This document shows positions 25,829 to 34,747 of a stretch of DNA of 54,140 nt, one piece after another. A program made the translations under genes and the position numbers. A model generated the notes under the pieces. It saw only the letters and a program-made list of their open reading frames with translations, did no database searches and was not told the origin of the DNA. Every line of letters begins with the position of its first letter. Positions within the stretch are counted from its first letter, which is position 1. Location of the stretch: positions 1 to 54,140 of the forward strand of contig CAJXZP010000023.1 of the NCBI GenBank assembly GCA_913062955.1, given 5' to 3'. The DNA comes from an uncultured Flavobacteriales bacterium. Its GTDB lineage: Bacteria; Bacteroidota; Bacteroidia; Flavobacteriales_G; Salibacteraceae.

Positions 25829-27061
25829 ATGAATAAACTGATCTATTACGTACTTCCGATTAGCCTGATTTTAAACTCCGTTATCCTTCCTGCTCAAAAG
25901 AAGGATTCTCTACAAACTCCGGTGGAGGGGAAGTTGTATTTAACAGCTTTACCCATTATTTCTTACAACCCCGCATTTGGAGTGATGGTGGGCGCAGCGG
26001 CATCTGCCGGTATGTATTTAGGAAACCCTAAAACCACATTGATGTCCAATGGGTCTAGTACAGCTACCTATACCAGCAAGAATCAATTAATGTTTACGCT
26101 CAAACCCAATATTTATACGGAAGATAACGAATGGTATATTACGGGGGATGGCAGATTGTTTTTCTCTTCTCAACCTACCTATGGTTTAGGAACAGGGCCA
26201 CAGTCTAATTATTCCATTTCAGATAGTTCAATTGTTCGTATACCGTATGAAAACGGGATTCCAACAGGTGAAATGATGGAGTTTGACCTTATTCGTTTGT
26301 ACGCCACTACATTTAAAAAAATAGCTTCTCATTTGTATTTGGGATTGGGTTACCATTTAGATTTTTATACCCAAATGGTGGATCTCGGAAATGATACCAC
26401 GGCTAGACCTCCACAGTTTTCAAATCATTGGTTGTACAGTCAAAAACATGATTTCGACCCCACTAAATACACCAACTCTGGAATTTCATTTAACGCCATG
26501 TATGACAGTCGAGACAATATGGCAAATGCGTATAGTGGTTGGTTTGCCCGAATTGACTACCGTGTTTTATCCACCGTTTTGGGGAGTTCAAAAAATGCGT
26601 CTTTAGTAAGCTTTGATGTCCGTAAATTTTTTAGTGTTTCTAAACGGAAACCTCGTAAAGTACTAGCCTTTTGGTCGTACGGGCAATTTACACCTACGGG
26701 TACCTTGCCTTATATGGGCTTGCCCGCTTTAGGTTATGATCAATTGGGCCGTTCGGGTAGAGCGTATCCCCAAGGACGGTTTAGAGGCAATAACTTGTTT
26801 TATTTTGAAACCGAATATCGGTTCCCAATTCCAGTATTGAAAAAGTACCCTGACCTTTTTGGTGGAGTGGTTTTTACCAATATTACAACCGCTTCTTCTC
26901 AGGATAATGAGGTCAATTTATTTGAATATATGAAACCTGCTTTGGGGTGTGGCTTACGGATTATGGTAAAGAAAGAAGCTCGGGCTAATATTGTGATCGA
27001 TTACGGATGGGGAGTAGATGGGGCAGGTGCTTTTTACATTAATATAAACGAGACTTTTTAG
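25829..27061 (+). CDS. BamA/TamA-like outer-membrane beta-barrel protein
   Basis: The 410-residue protein has a signal peptide (MNKLIYYVLPISLILNSVIL) and then only a 16-strand-type barrel with alternating aromatic strands, without visible POTRA domains. It matches the barrel-only, surface-antigen-like Omp85 proteins common in Bacteroidota. The last strand (NIVIDYGWGVDGAGAFYINI) ends with NETF, a C-terminal aromatic that fits recognition by the Bam machinery. Its role is uncertain: transport, assembly of another protein, or lipase-type patatin partner as in fused relatives. It is closed by a symmetric terminator. Confidence 0.8.
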   Translation: MNKLIYYVLPISLILNSVILPAQKKDSLQTPVEGKLYLTALPIISYNPAFGVMVGAAASAGMYLGNPKTTLMSNGSSTATYTSKNQLMFTLKPNIYTEDNEWYITGDGRLFFSSQPTYGLGTGPQSNYSISDSSIVRIPYENGIPTGEMMEFDLIRLYATTFKKIASHLYLGLGYHLDFYTQMVDLGNDTTARPPQFSNHWLYSQKHDFDPTKYTNSGISFNAMYDSRDNMANAYSGWFARIDYRVLSTVLGSSKNASLVSFDVRKFFSVSKRKPRKVLAFWSYGQFTPTGTLPYMGLPALGYDQLGRSGRAYPQGRFRGNNLFYFETEYRFPIPVLKKYPDLFGGVVFTNITTASSQDNEVNLFEYMKPALGCGLRIMVKKEARANIVIDYGWGVDGAGAFYININETF

Positions 27062-27070
27062 CCAAAAAAA

Positions 27071-27096
27071 AAGCCGATTGCATGCAATCGGCTTTA
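27071..27096. terminator. Bidirectional terminator between convergent genes
   Basis: AAGCCGATTG-CATG-CAATCGGCTT (27071-27094) is a perfect 10-bp stem with a 4-base loop, flanked by an A run on the left and T bases on the right. It serves the Omp85 gene and the PKD lipoprotein gene. Confidence 0.8.
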
Positions 27097-27114
27097 TAAA
27101 TGAATTGTTACTAC

Positions 27115-27831
27115 TTAGTATTCCCAAGTCACATTCAGTTCAAATTCAAATTTACTACTAGCAAATGAAATGGTGTTTTCCCCATTTACATGTCGTGATA
27201 AAGGAGTGAACCCGAGACTACCCATAAAATCATCCGCTTTGTTGGGGTCCAAATCATACCATTCAATGTATAATTGTTCTTCCATATTAGTGATTTTAAG
27301 GGGCAGACCTGAGGTAGTACTAAATAAATAAGGCGTTCCAGTTACCGGGTTTTGATAGGTTTCCGTACTTAAATACAGATACCGATTGGCATTGGTGATT
27401 TTTGGAAATAAATCGGGTGTTGTTCCGTCCGTATCCCACGGGTTTCCGTTATCCGTTTCGGGCCATTTGGTAATCGTAATGGAGTTTAGGGTCATTCTTA
27501 TAGGAGGAGAACTATCAATAATAAGAGTTCGGGTATACGAATCCGTTTTCTCGTCATTATCCACCACTAATGTCACCTGATAAGTACCTTGGTTTTGATA
27601 GGTATGCTCTGGACTTCGGGTATGGGAGGTTTCTCCGTCTCCAAAAGACCAAGTAGCTCCAGAATAATTCTTTGAACAATTGGTAAATGCAACTGTTTCA
27701 TTCGCGTTTGTTTGATGCGTGTAATTAAAACAGGCTTCTGGTTTTTGATCTTCTTTTTTGCAACTGAATTGAAATAGAATAGTGGTCAGTAAAGAAGCTG
27801 TAATTAGGGAGTTGAATTTTAAAAATTTCAT
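27115..27831 (-). CDS. PKD-domain lipoprotein
   Basis: The start at 27831 gives an SPII signal peptide (MKFLKFNSLITASLLTTILF, then QFSC) with Cys followed by KKED. Residues of about 35-110 form a PKD domain with its hallmark WSFGDGETSHTRSPEHTYQ and GTYQVTLVVDN. About 110 further residues form a second beta-rich domain without a recognised family (LNSITITKWPETDNGNPWDT onward). PKD domains mediate surface protein or glycan contacts. The protein should be exposed on the outer membrane. It is single and terminated by a shared hairpin. Confidence 0.8.
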   Translation of the reverse strand: MKFLKFNSLITASLLTTILFQFSCKKEDQKPEACFNYTHQTNANETVAFTNCSKNYSGATWSFGDGETSHTRSPEHTYQNQGTYQVTLVVDNDEKTDSYTRTLIIDSSPPIRMTLNSITITKWPETDNGNPWDTDGTTPDLFPKITNANRYLYLSTETYQNPVTGTPYLFSTTSGLPLKITNMEEQLYIEWYDLDPNKADDFMGSLGFTPLSRHVNGENTISFASSKFEFELNVTWEY

Positions 27832-27908
27832 TATTGAAAATAAGGATTTTGATGTGTAATTAAAGATAGGGGTTAACAAAATTTAGGCCAGTATTAATAA
27901 TAACAAAT

Positions 27909-27942
27909 ACACGTGCTCTCCCAAAAGAGAAAGAGCACGTGT
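27909..27942 (-). terminator. Hairpin terminator of yjdM
   Basis: ACACGTGCTCT (27909-27919) pairs with AGAGCACGTGT (27932-27942) in an 11-bp stem around a 12-base loop, directly after the yjdM stop on the minus strand. The T tail (ATTTGTTATT) is imperfect. Confidence 0.55.
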
Positions 27943-27945
27943 TTA

Positions 27946-28284
27946 TTAGGCCTTCTTGACGAATTCTGATTTCAGTTCCATAGATCCAAAACCATCAATT
28001 CTACATTTAATGTTATGATCGCCCTCGGTTAAACGAATGTTTTTAACCTTGGTTCCCGACTTAATAGGTTTAGGCATTCCCTTTACCGGTAAATTTTTTA
28101 TTACAGTGACTGAATCTCCATCTATGAGTAAGTTCCCGTTAGAATCCTTGACCACTAAACCTGTCTCTTTTTCATCGTCTGGGTTCCATTCATGCGCGCA
28201 TTCTGGGCAAACCATTAAAGAGTCCATAGGATAGGTAAATTCCGATTTGCATTCCGGACACGGAGGTAATACGTCTTCAGCCAT
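27946..28284 (-). CDS. yjdM: YjdM/PhnA-type zinc ribbon protein
   Basis: The 112-residue protein has an N-terminal zinc ribbon ([10 protein letters not shown] and [10 protein letters not shown]) and the conserved YjdM body ([20 protein letters not shown], then [19 protein letters not shown]). This matches the family once called PhnA, named from its place near phosphonate genes. The family has no proven phosphonate role, and no phosphonate gene is visible here. The length is normal. It stands as a single gene between its own hairpin and a short hypothetical gene. Confidence 0.92.
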   Translation of the reverse strand: MAEDVLPPCPECKSEFTYPMDSLMVCPECAHEWNPDDEKETGLVVKDSNGNLLIDGDSVTVIKNLPVKGMPKPIKSGTKVKNIRLTEGDHNIKCRIDGFGSMELKSEFVKKA

Positions 28285-28318
28285 TTTGAGTTGTTTTGAT
28301 TTTGCGCAAATGTAAGTT

Positions 28319-28597
28319 TTAATAGGGGTTGACTATAAACGTTTCCGGGGTAATAATAAAGGGTATCCCATATTTTAAGTAGGTGAAATGAATCCGTTTA
28401 TCTAAATTTCCCAATTCATATGAAAGATGCTCAGCGTTTAGTTTTAATTCATGTTCACCTAGAATTGGAAGGAAATAAACAGAACATGATCTGAATTTAA
28501 AAAAAAATGAAAGGGCTGCTTTAATTGAAAAAGGGGAGTACATGCCGATAGAGTTAAGCTTGATTTGGAAGGAGGCTTCAAGTGCATTTATAGACAT
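28319..28597 (-). CDS. Hypothetical protein, 92 residues (doubtful)
   Basis: This open frame begins with [20 protein letters not shown] and contains a Phe-rich central stretch ([20 protein letters not shown]). The protein-like ending ([19 protein letters not shown]) supports a gene, but no family or promoter is recognised. It lies between yjdM and the rtcB leader region. It could be a fragment of a larger lost gene. Confidence 0.4.
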   Translation of the reverse strand: MSINALEASFQIKLNSIGMYSPFSIKAALSFFFKFRSCSVYFLPILGEHELKLNAEHLSYELGNLDKRIHFTYLKYGIPFIITPETFIVNPY

Positions 28598-28786
28598 TCA
28601 ACGAGTGGTGAATATTCAAAATTACCTGACCCAAATTGTGGTCGAATGAACGCCTTAGGCCGTTTTTAAATGGGAGTATTTGTTGTGATATTGATCATTT
28701 GGTGTGGGGAAAGGTATTTGTTTTAGATTTTAACCAAGTGTTTTACAGGAGATTAACTTCGATGTAAAATAAATAAGGGTAAACCC

Positions 28787-28818
28787 TTGTTTTTTAGAAA
28801 AAAGGAATGGTAGATTTG
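28787..28818 (+). promoter_or_regulatory. Strong promoter before the rtcB leader region
   Basis: TTG at 28787-28789 and TAGATTTG at 28811-28818 are spaced 21 bases apart, close to the Bacteroidota pattern TTG-N19-21-TAnnTTTG. Transcription should begin near 28825. A small AAGGG/CCCTT hairpin (28775-28788) overlaps the -33 element. Confidence 0.6.
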
Positions 28819-28868
28819 CAGCACAAATTTACTCTGAGTCGAATTTAAATTTCAAAGGAGAACAAGTT

Positions 28869-28916
28869 ATGTTAGTTTACAAAAAAAATAGCGCCAAAGT
28901 AATCGGGAACGTTTAG
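28869..28916 (+). CDS. Short leader ORF (15 residues) upstream of rtcB-prfH
   Basis: ATG at 28869 is preceded by AAAGGAG, an unusually good Shine-Dalgarno site for this phylum, with eight bases between. It encodes MLVYKKNSAKVIGNV and ends at TAG 28914-28916. It lies inside the transcript from the promoter at 28811. The stop codon sits in the left arm of a small hairpin (28912-28918 with 28924-28930), and a terminator follows 27 bases after the stop. The layout is that of a leader peptide in an attenuator, but translation is not shown; it could also be a free small protein. Confidence 0.4.
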   Translation: MLVYKKNSAKVIGNV

Positions 28917-28943
28917 ATTCAAAATCTAAATGTTAGAGGTAAT

Positions 28944-28969
28944 CCTGATTCATCCGATCAGGTTTTTTT
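28944..28969 (+). terminator. Terminator between the leader ORF and rtcB
   Basis: CCTGAT (28944-28949) pairs with ATCAGG (28957-28962) around a 7-base loop, followed by seven T. It would end the transcript from 28825 unless read through, leaving an RNA of about 145 bases. The rtcB start lies about 135 bases further on. Confidence 0.7.
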
Positions 28970-29105
28970 ATGCCTTTTCGAATCCTAAATTCCATTTTAT
29001 TATTTTTTTTTACTTCCGTTTATCGGTAGGTATTCCCACTGGGTTTCTATGTGTTTACATAGCCTCCTCCAGTATTTAACTTGTATTGCCATGGGCTCCA
29101 CAAAA

Positions 29106-30500
29106 ATGAAGGCTAAACACCTTAAATCATTAAATTTTACCACACATACATCCCGTAGCTTAGCGCTATCGGTGATTAATCATAAAAACTATAAACATGT
29201 AACTATTGATCAAAAATTAGAATTATTACAACAGATCACCCTTCAACCCAAAGATTATTTGACGGATGAAATCCTTAAAAAATTAGCGGAAGAATTAATG
29301 GGTGTCGTGAAAGAAAAGCTTTTTGAAAGCTTCGAATTGAAAGCCCAGCCAGAGCCGTATAAAGTATACGGGAAACCATTTATTTCGTCCAATACCTTAA
29401 AGCAAATGGATGTGGCGATGCAATTACCCGTAGCGGTGAAAGGCGCCCTGATGCCGGATGCTCATGTGGGATACGGTTTACCAATAGGAGGAGTTTAGGC
29501 AACCAAAAATGAAGTTATTCCGTATGGTATTGGTTTAGATATTGGTTGCCGAATGTCGTTATCCATTTATCCCGTTCCGACTGAATTCATGAAACGAAAC
29601 AGTTTTCAATTAAAAAGAACCTTGCAGGAACACACCCATTTTGGAATTGGACAAATGCAAGATACCTATGAAGAACATGAAGTTCTGGATCGAAATGAAT
29701 TTTATGAAATCGACATATTACGTAAGTTTCACGGAAAGGCCAAAGGCCAAATTGGTACCTCGGGTTCCGGAAATCATTTTGTAGAGTTCGGGAAAGTCGT
29801 TCTAAATGCAGGAAATCCTATGGGTATGGATGCAGGAGAATACATGGGGGTACTGGCCCATTCGGGTTCTCGAGGTTTGGGTGCTGCGATTGCCAATTAT
29901 TACATACGTGTAGCCATGGATACGTGTAAGTTACCCAAAGGAGCTCAGCATTTGGCTTGGTTGGATTTAAATACCCAAGCGGGTCAAGAGTATTGGATGG
30001 CGATGAATTTAGCGGGCGATTATGCCCAAGCATGCCATGAAGTGATTCATCGAAAAATTAGTCGTGCCCTCGGAGTGAAACCCCATATTAAGGTGGAAAA
30101 CCATCACAATTTTGCATGGAAAGAAATGCAACGAAATGGGGAAGAACTGATTGTTCATCGAAAAGGAGCTACTCCGGCTCAATCCGGACAATTGGGGATT
30201 ATTCCAGCAACCATGCAAGATCCGGGGTATATCGTATCCGGACGTGGCAACGCGGATTCTTTATTTTCTGCCTCGCATGGAGCAGGAAGGAAAGTAAGTC
30301 GAGGCCAAGCCAAAAGTTCCTGGACTAAAAGTGAAATGAATAAATCTTTGAAATCAAACAAAATCACCTTGATAGGTGGCGGAGTAGATGAGTCGCCTTT
30401 GGCGTACAAAAACATAGAACAGGTAATGGCTAGTCAAACCGAACTAGTCAAAGTGGAAGGAATGTTTTTTCCGCAAATTGTTCGAATGGATAAAAACTAA
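29106..30500 (+). pseudogene. rtcB: RtcB-type RNA ligase interrupted by one in-frame TAG
   Basis: RtcB joins RNA ends that carry 2',3'-cyclic phosphate or 3'-phosphate with 5'-OH, through a GMP-His intermediate. The frame reads 130 codons from the ATG at 29106 to GALMPDAHVGYGLPIGGV, meets TAG at 29496-29498, then continues in the same frame with ATKNEVIPYGIGLDIGCRMS to 30500. Downstream motifs are intact: the metal Asp/Cys of DIGC, GTSGSGNHFVEFG, AHSGSRGLG, VENHHNF, and VHRKGATPAQ with the likely guanylated His. TAG replaces one residue; no base is gained or lost. An ATG at 29091 is an alternative start. The cause may be mutation, a sequence error or stop-codon readthrough. Confidence 0.85.
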
Positions 30501-30504
30501 AACC

Positions 30505-31209
30505 ATGAATAAAATTATACAAATAACCTCCGGGAGAGGTCCCGCAGAATGCAATTGGGTAGTCGCTAAGTTGTTAAAGTTGTTTCTTGCTGAGTTGGTG
30601 CAATCGTCTATTAATCATAGTGTTTTACATCAAGTTAAAGGGGGTGTGAATACTACTATATCTTCGGTATCCATACAGATAGAAGGAGAAGCAAAGCCAT
30701 TAGAAACCTTTCTTAAAAGTTGGTTGGGAACCATTCAATGGATTGGTGAAAGTGAGTTTCGGAAAAATCACAAACGTAAAAACTGGTTTGTTGGCGTGAA
30801 TGAAATCCATTTATCAGGGGCTGAATTCACCATTTCCGATAAGGATATTGTTTATGAGGCTACCCGTGCGGGTGGACCTGGAGGCCAGCATGTTAATAAA
30901 GTAAGTACTGCAGTGAGAGCTACACATGTACCTTCTGGTTTGCAGGTTTTGGCTTCCAATCAACGCTCACAACTTCAAAACAAAAAAATAGCGAAAGAGC
31001 GCCTGTTGAATCGGTTGAAGATCCAACAACTAGAAAATAAGAAAAATGCGATCCAGTGCAATTGGCAGAACCACAACGAATTGCAACGTGGCAATCCTAT
31101 TCGTGTGTTTAGAGGGAGCAATTTTAAATCGGAGTTCGTTTCCAAAAAACATAAGTCGGATCGACAAAAACGAAAGAATGAGCTTCGAAAAATAAATTTA
31201 AACGACTAA
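30505..31209 (+). CDS. prfH: PrfH-type peptide chain release factor homologue
   Basis: The 234-residue protein has the catalytic GGQ loop (RAGGPGGQHVNKVSTAVRAT, GGQ at about 126-128) and a basic C-terminus, but no codon-recognition domain like that of RF1/RF2. This is the RF-H/PrfH form. PrfH is known to release peptides from ribosomes whose 16S decoding centre is cut, so that the partner RtcB can reseal the rRNA. The start at 30505 is four bases after the rtcB stop, which fits the established rtcB-prfH pairing. The GGQ protein looks intact although its partner has a stop. Confidence 0.88.
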   Translation: MNKIIQITSGRGPAECNWVVAKLLKLFLAELVQSSINHSVLHQVKGGVNTTISSVSIQIEGEAKPLETFLKSWLGTIQWIGESEFRKNHKRKNWFVGVNEIHLSGAEFTISDKDIVYEATRAGGPGGQHVNKVSTAVRATHVPSGLQVLASNQRSQLQNKKIAKERLLNRLKIQQLENKKNAIQCNWQNHNELQRGNPIRVFRGSNFKSEFVSKKHKSDRQKRKNELRKINLND

Positions 31210-31211
31210 TT

Positions 31212-31730
31212 ATGGCTATTTCATTAGCAGATCAATACTATATCAAGGCTTTGGATGATTATCCGTATAACTTAGAAGAAGCCATTGAAAACATCCATTA
31301 TGCCTTGAGTTACGATGCGGATCATACGGGTGCTTTATTTTTAATGGGGAGTTTCTGTATGGAACACCTTCAAGATTACCCACAGGCTGAATCTTACTTT
31401 TTAAATGCCCTGGCGGTAAATCCGAATGTGATGAAAACCAATTGTAAGTATGCCGAATTATTAATGATGATCGGGGAGTACGAGAAATCTGAGAAGTTGA
31501 TTGCCTATACCAAAACCATTAAAGGATGTGATTTGGGATACCTATTTTACATCGAAGGATTTTTGCACGAATATCAACAGCAATTTGAATGGTCGGTACA
31601 ATGCTTTCAAAAGGCGGGTATGCATAGCTATAATTCCGATTTTATGGAGCTCACTGAGAAATGTATCGAACGGGTAAAAACTAAAATCAAACAAATTCAG
31701 CCGGTGATTTGGAGTTATAACACCGGTTGA
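31212..31730 (+). CDS. TPR-like cytoplasmic protein
   Basis: The 172-residue protein lacks a signal peptide and has three to four TPR-like helical repeats (NLEEAIENIHYALSYDADHT, YPQAESYFLNALAVNPNVM, YEKSEKLIAYTKTIKG). It starts two bases after the prfH stop and is therefore in the same operon. A third gene of this type is not a standard part of rtcB-prfH modules as far as I know. It may be an adaptor or simply carried along. Confidence 0.7.
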   Translation: MAISLADQYYIKALDDYPYNLEEAIENIHYALSYDADHTGALFLMGSFCMEHLQDYPQAESYFLNALAVNPNVMKTNCKYAELLMMIGEYEKSEKLIAYTKTIKGCDLGYLFYIEGFLHEYQQQFEWSVQCFQKAGMHSYNSDFMELTEKCIERVKTKIKQIQPVIWSYNTG

Positions 31731-31855
31731 TAGGCGCTTATCTCTTCGTTGAATGTATCGATATTTGAAAAAAATGGTATGCAAGCACAATAAAATTAGT
31801 TGATTTGTGGTTTATATAACCTCTCTTAAACAGTTTCATTTATCCTTTAATACCT

Positions 31856-34747
31856 ATGAAAATTAATTACTCGATTGCTTATAGTGTATGCTCGTTTTTA
31901 TTCATGGTCTCTTCGTGGGTGGTGGGGCAAGAATCCTTTGTATTAAAAGGAGATAGTATCCTCTTGAGATCCGAACTAATTTTGGAAACGACTGAGTTGA
32001 ATTTAAACAATTTGGGAATGACAAAATTACCCGTAAATCTCCATGAATTTGAGAATTTAAAATCAATTTCGCTACAAAACAACGCATTGATCGCTATCGA
32101 TGGTTTGAGTCAATTGCTTCGCTTGGAAGAAATTGATCTCAGTAAGAATCCGGAATTACACATCGGTCAAGTGGCTACGGAATTGGTTCAAATAAAGTCA
32201 TTGGCTTATTTGGATCTAAGTGGATGTGGATTAGTGTATTTACCGCATGCCTTGTTTCAAAATCAAGAGTTAAAACATTTAGACTTAAGTAGGAATGAAT
32301 TATCCATTTTACCTAATGAGATTAAAGAGCTTCATGAATTGACTTGGTTGGATTTGAGTTTCAATTCATTGGAAGTGGTCAAGCCGGGTATCAAAAACTT
32401 GAGTAAGCTTACCGATCTAAACTTAGGGAATAATCAAATTCGCAATTATGAGTTCTTATTGGTTCAATTATCCGTAATAAATGGACTTCATACCTTAACG
32501 ATGGATGGGGCCGGAAGTATGGAATATGAAGCTTTGAAGCTGTATCAAATCCGGAAATTGATTTTAACAAATTTGGAAATAAATAAGTCCTTACCCGTAG
32601 GCTCTCTATTTCCAAATCTAAGCTCAATGGAGATCCGAGTGGAGGTTACTGGAGATTATGCCGCGTATTTGAAGGGGTTTTATACGTTAGAAAAACTGAA
32701 TGAATTAACCATTAAAGATGATGATTTAACGGTTTTAACCCATGAGTTAACTAAAATTAAGTCCTTAAAATCCATTTCCATTTATGGATTTCAGTTTACT
32801 GATTTTCCAGCAAGTTTAAGTCGATTAAGTCAATTAAAATCCCTTCGTGTTTCGGGATCAAATTCCGTGAATCAAAGCGCTTTATTCTTGAAGTTATCCC
32901 GGCTCCAAAGTTTAGAGAATCTTGAAATCATTAATTGCGATTTAGTTGAAATTGACGAATCGGTGAAACGCTTACATCTATTGAAAAGGATCGATTTTTC
33001 CGGGAATTCGCTGACCCATTTACCCATTTCATTAGGGGAGTTAGAGTCGCTAGAATTACTTCAAGTAAATAATAATCAAGTGATACAGGAAGATATCCTG
33101 GTTATAGAAGTTTTAAACCCCGATTTGAAAATCGAGTACAATCAATCCATAAAAAGAATTGATTTGGTAGTGATTCCTCCCGTACCCAGTATAAACGTGC
33201 TTCCGGAGTTATTTAATGTTTCGGCTCAAAGCAGCCAACGAATAGAAACAGCTTCTGGCACCCGAATTCGTATTCCTGAAAATGCATTTTTATATGCCAA
33301 TGGTGAAATCGTTACCGGTCGTGTAGAGGTAAGCTATCGAGAGTTTAGTGATCCTTTGGATATGGCGTTTGCGGGAATTCCCATGACTTTTGAGAAAAAC
33401 GGAGAATTTAATTATTTTTCTTCCGCAGGAATGATGGCGTTTAATGCTTCTCAAAAAGGAGAGGCTGTCTTTTATAATCCGGAAAGCGTGATAGAGGTGG
33501 ATTTAGTAAGTAACAATCCAGACCCCGAAATGGATTTGTTTTATTTAGATGCCAATCAACAAGAATGGGTAAATATTGGAAAGGATCGAATTTCGAGTCG
33601 TGCACCGGATTCGGTGGATAGGCCGGAAATGATTCTACCTGAATTTCCGGCACTACCGGTTTATCCAAAATTTCCCTATAAAAAGGAGTCGATATACCTC
33701 TCTGTAAAAGGAAATAAAAAATCGGCTCGATACGAGATTACGGTACTTTCCCGTAATACGGGTAGCGTAAAACCGGGGAAAAGAAGTGCCACTCATCAAG
33801 TGTATTCGGAATTAAAAGTGCTAAATAAGTCCAAATGGATGATAGATGGCAGTAAGAAGAACCGAAAAATATGGGCAAAAAAAATAGATAGTATTCAAAA
33901 AGAAATTGGGCAGTTTAAGGTCCTAAATAATCGTTCGAATCGAGCGGTGAGAATTAGTGATTCGGCTCTAAGCAATGCGGGGGTTGATATCCGTAAAGTG
34001 GTAAACAAGGAACCCAATTACTTACTAGAAGATGTGTGGATTGAACCGAATAAAAAGAAGGATAACTTCTCCTTATGTCTGGATTTATCTGGGGTAATTG
34101 TGAAAATCCCCGTTTTACCTAAAAGAAGTTACGGGAGTCCCCAAAGTGTCCAAAAAAGGTTTGCCTCTACCTACACCAATTATTCTAGGCGCCTAAAAGA
34201 ACGAAGAGAAGATTGGGCGATTGTGGAACAAAAATCGGCCGAATACCTATTGGAATATGAGACACTAATGGATATGTATTCTTTGGAAAGCAAAAATTAT
34301 TCGAAAATGCTTGCCTTATACCGGGCGAATGAAAATAAAATTTTAGCCAATTCTCAAGTAACCCTATCAAATATTACCCGATCCTTTAGAATAAGTGGTT
34401 TCGGTTATTACAATTGTGACCGAATCTTTAGGATGGAAAATCCTGAGCCATTGATCGCTAGGCTTAAAGGGAGTGAGGATGAACGAATGGACCCAACGAG
34501 TTATGTCGTTCTGGATAATACAAAAAATACTATTTTTTATTACGGTTCTCAATCGAAAATTAGATATGAAAAGGGGCATGCCAATAGTTTATTGCTCTTT
34601 CTTCCTGATGACAAGGTGGCTGTGTTTTGTGGGACTCAAGGCTTCTCGTTTGTGGATCAACGTAATGCACCCATGTATCTTACGGTGTATGATTTAAAGG
34701 GAATGACTTTACAAGAATTAAAGGTAAAAACGGGATTAATATGGTGA
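31856..34747 (+). CDS. Large secreted leucine-rich-repeat protein
   Basis: The 963-residue protein has a signal peptide (MKINYSIAYSVCSFLFMVSS) and about fifteen leucine-rich repeats over residues 40-430 (for example LAYLDLSGCGLVYLPHALF, LTWLDLSFNSLEVVKPGIK). A central beta-sandwich domain follows, in the style of ZU5-like exported domains of this phylum (GTRIRIPENAFLYANGEIV, FAGIPMTFEKNGEFNYFSSA). A 350-residue tail contains an alpha-helical Arg- and Glu-rich stretch near 765-830. It is an exported binding scaffold with unknown ligand. Its stop overlaps the start of the next gene by seven bases. Confidence 0.8.
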   Translation: MKINYSIAYSVCSFLFMVSSWVVGQESFVLKGDSILLRSELILETTELNLNNLGMTKLPVNLHEFENLKSISLQNNALIAIDGLSQLLRLEEIDLSKNPELHIGQVATELVQIKSLAYLDLSGCGLVYLPHALFQNQELKHLDLSRNELSILPNEIKELHELTWLDLSFNSLEVVKPGIKNLSKLTDLNLGNNQIRNYEFLLVQLSVINGLHTLTMDGAGSMEYEALKLYQIRKLILTNLEINKSLPVGSLFPNLSSMEIRVEVTGDYAAYLKGFYTLEKLNELTIKDDDLTVLTHELTKIKSLKSISIYGFQFTDFPASLSRLSQLKSLRVSGSNSVNQSALFLKLSRLQSLENLEIINCDLVEIDESVKRLHLLKRIDFSGNSLTHLPISLGELESLELLQVNNNQVIQEDILVIEVLNPDLKIEYNQSIKRIDLVVIPPVPSINVLPELFNVSAQSSQRIETASGTRIRIPENAFLYANGEIVTGRVEVSYREFSDPLDMAFAGIPMTFEKNGEFNYFSSAGMMAFNASQKGEAVFYNPESVIEVDLVSNNPDPEMDLFYLDANQQEWVNIGKDRISSRAPDSVDRPEMILPEFPALPVYPKFPYKKESIYLSVKGNKKSARYEITVLSRNTGSVKPGKRSATHQVYSELKVLNKSKWMIDGSKKNRKIWAKKIDSIQKEIGQFKVLNNRSNRAVRISDSALSNAGVDIRKVVNKEPNYLLEDVWIEPNKKKDNFSLCLDLSGVIVKIPVLPKRSYGSPQSVQKRFASTYTNYSRRLKERREDWAIVEQKSAEYLLEYETLMDMYSLESKNYSKMLALYRANENKILANSQVTLSNITRSFRISGFGYYNCDRIFRMENPEPLIARLKGSEDERMDPTSYVVLDNTKNTIFYYGSQSKIRYEKGHANSLLLFLPDDKVAVFCGTQGFSFVDQRNAPMYLTVYDLKGMTLQELKVKTGLIW

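Noticed and set aside
29488-29500. Programmed +1 frameshift at the rtcB TAG, as in prfB
   Set aside because: A GGAGG-like stretch precedes the TAG, but it encodes the conserved GG of PIGGV, and the downstream rtcB sequence is in the same frame. A shift would leave the correct frame.
29508-29553. Independent restart producing a functional C-terminal RtcB
   Set aside because: The first in-frame ATG (29553) lies after the DIGC metal-binding residues, so such a product would lack part of the active site.
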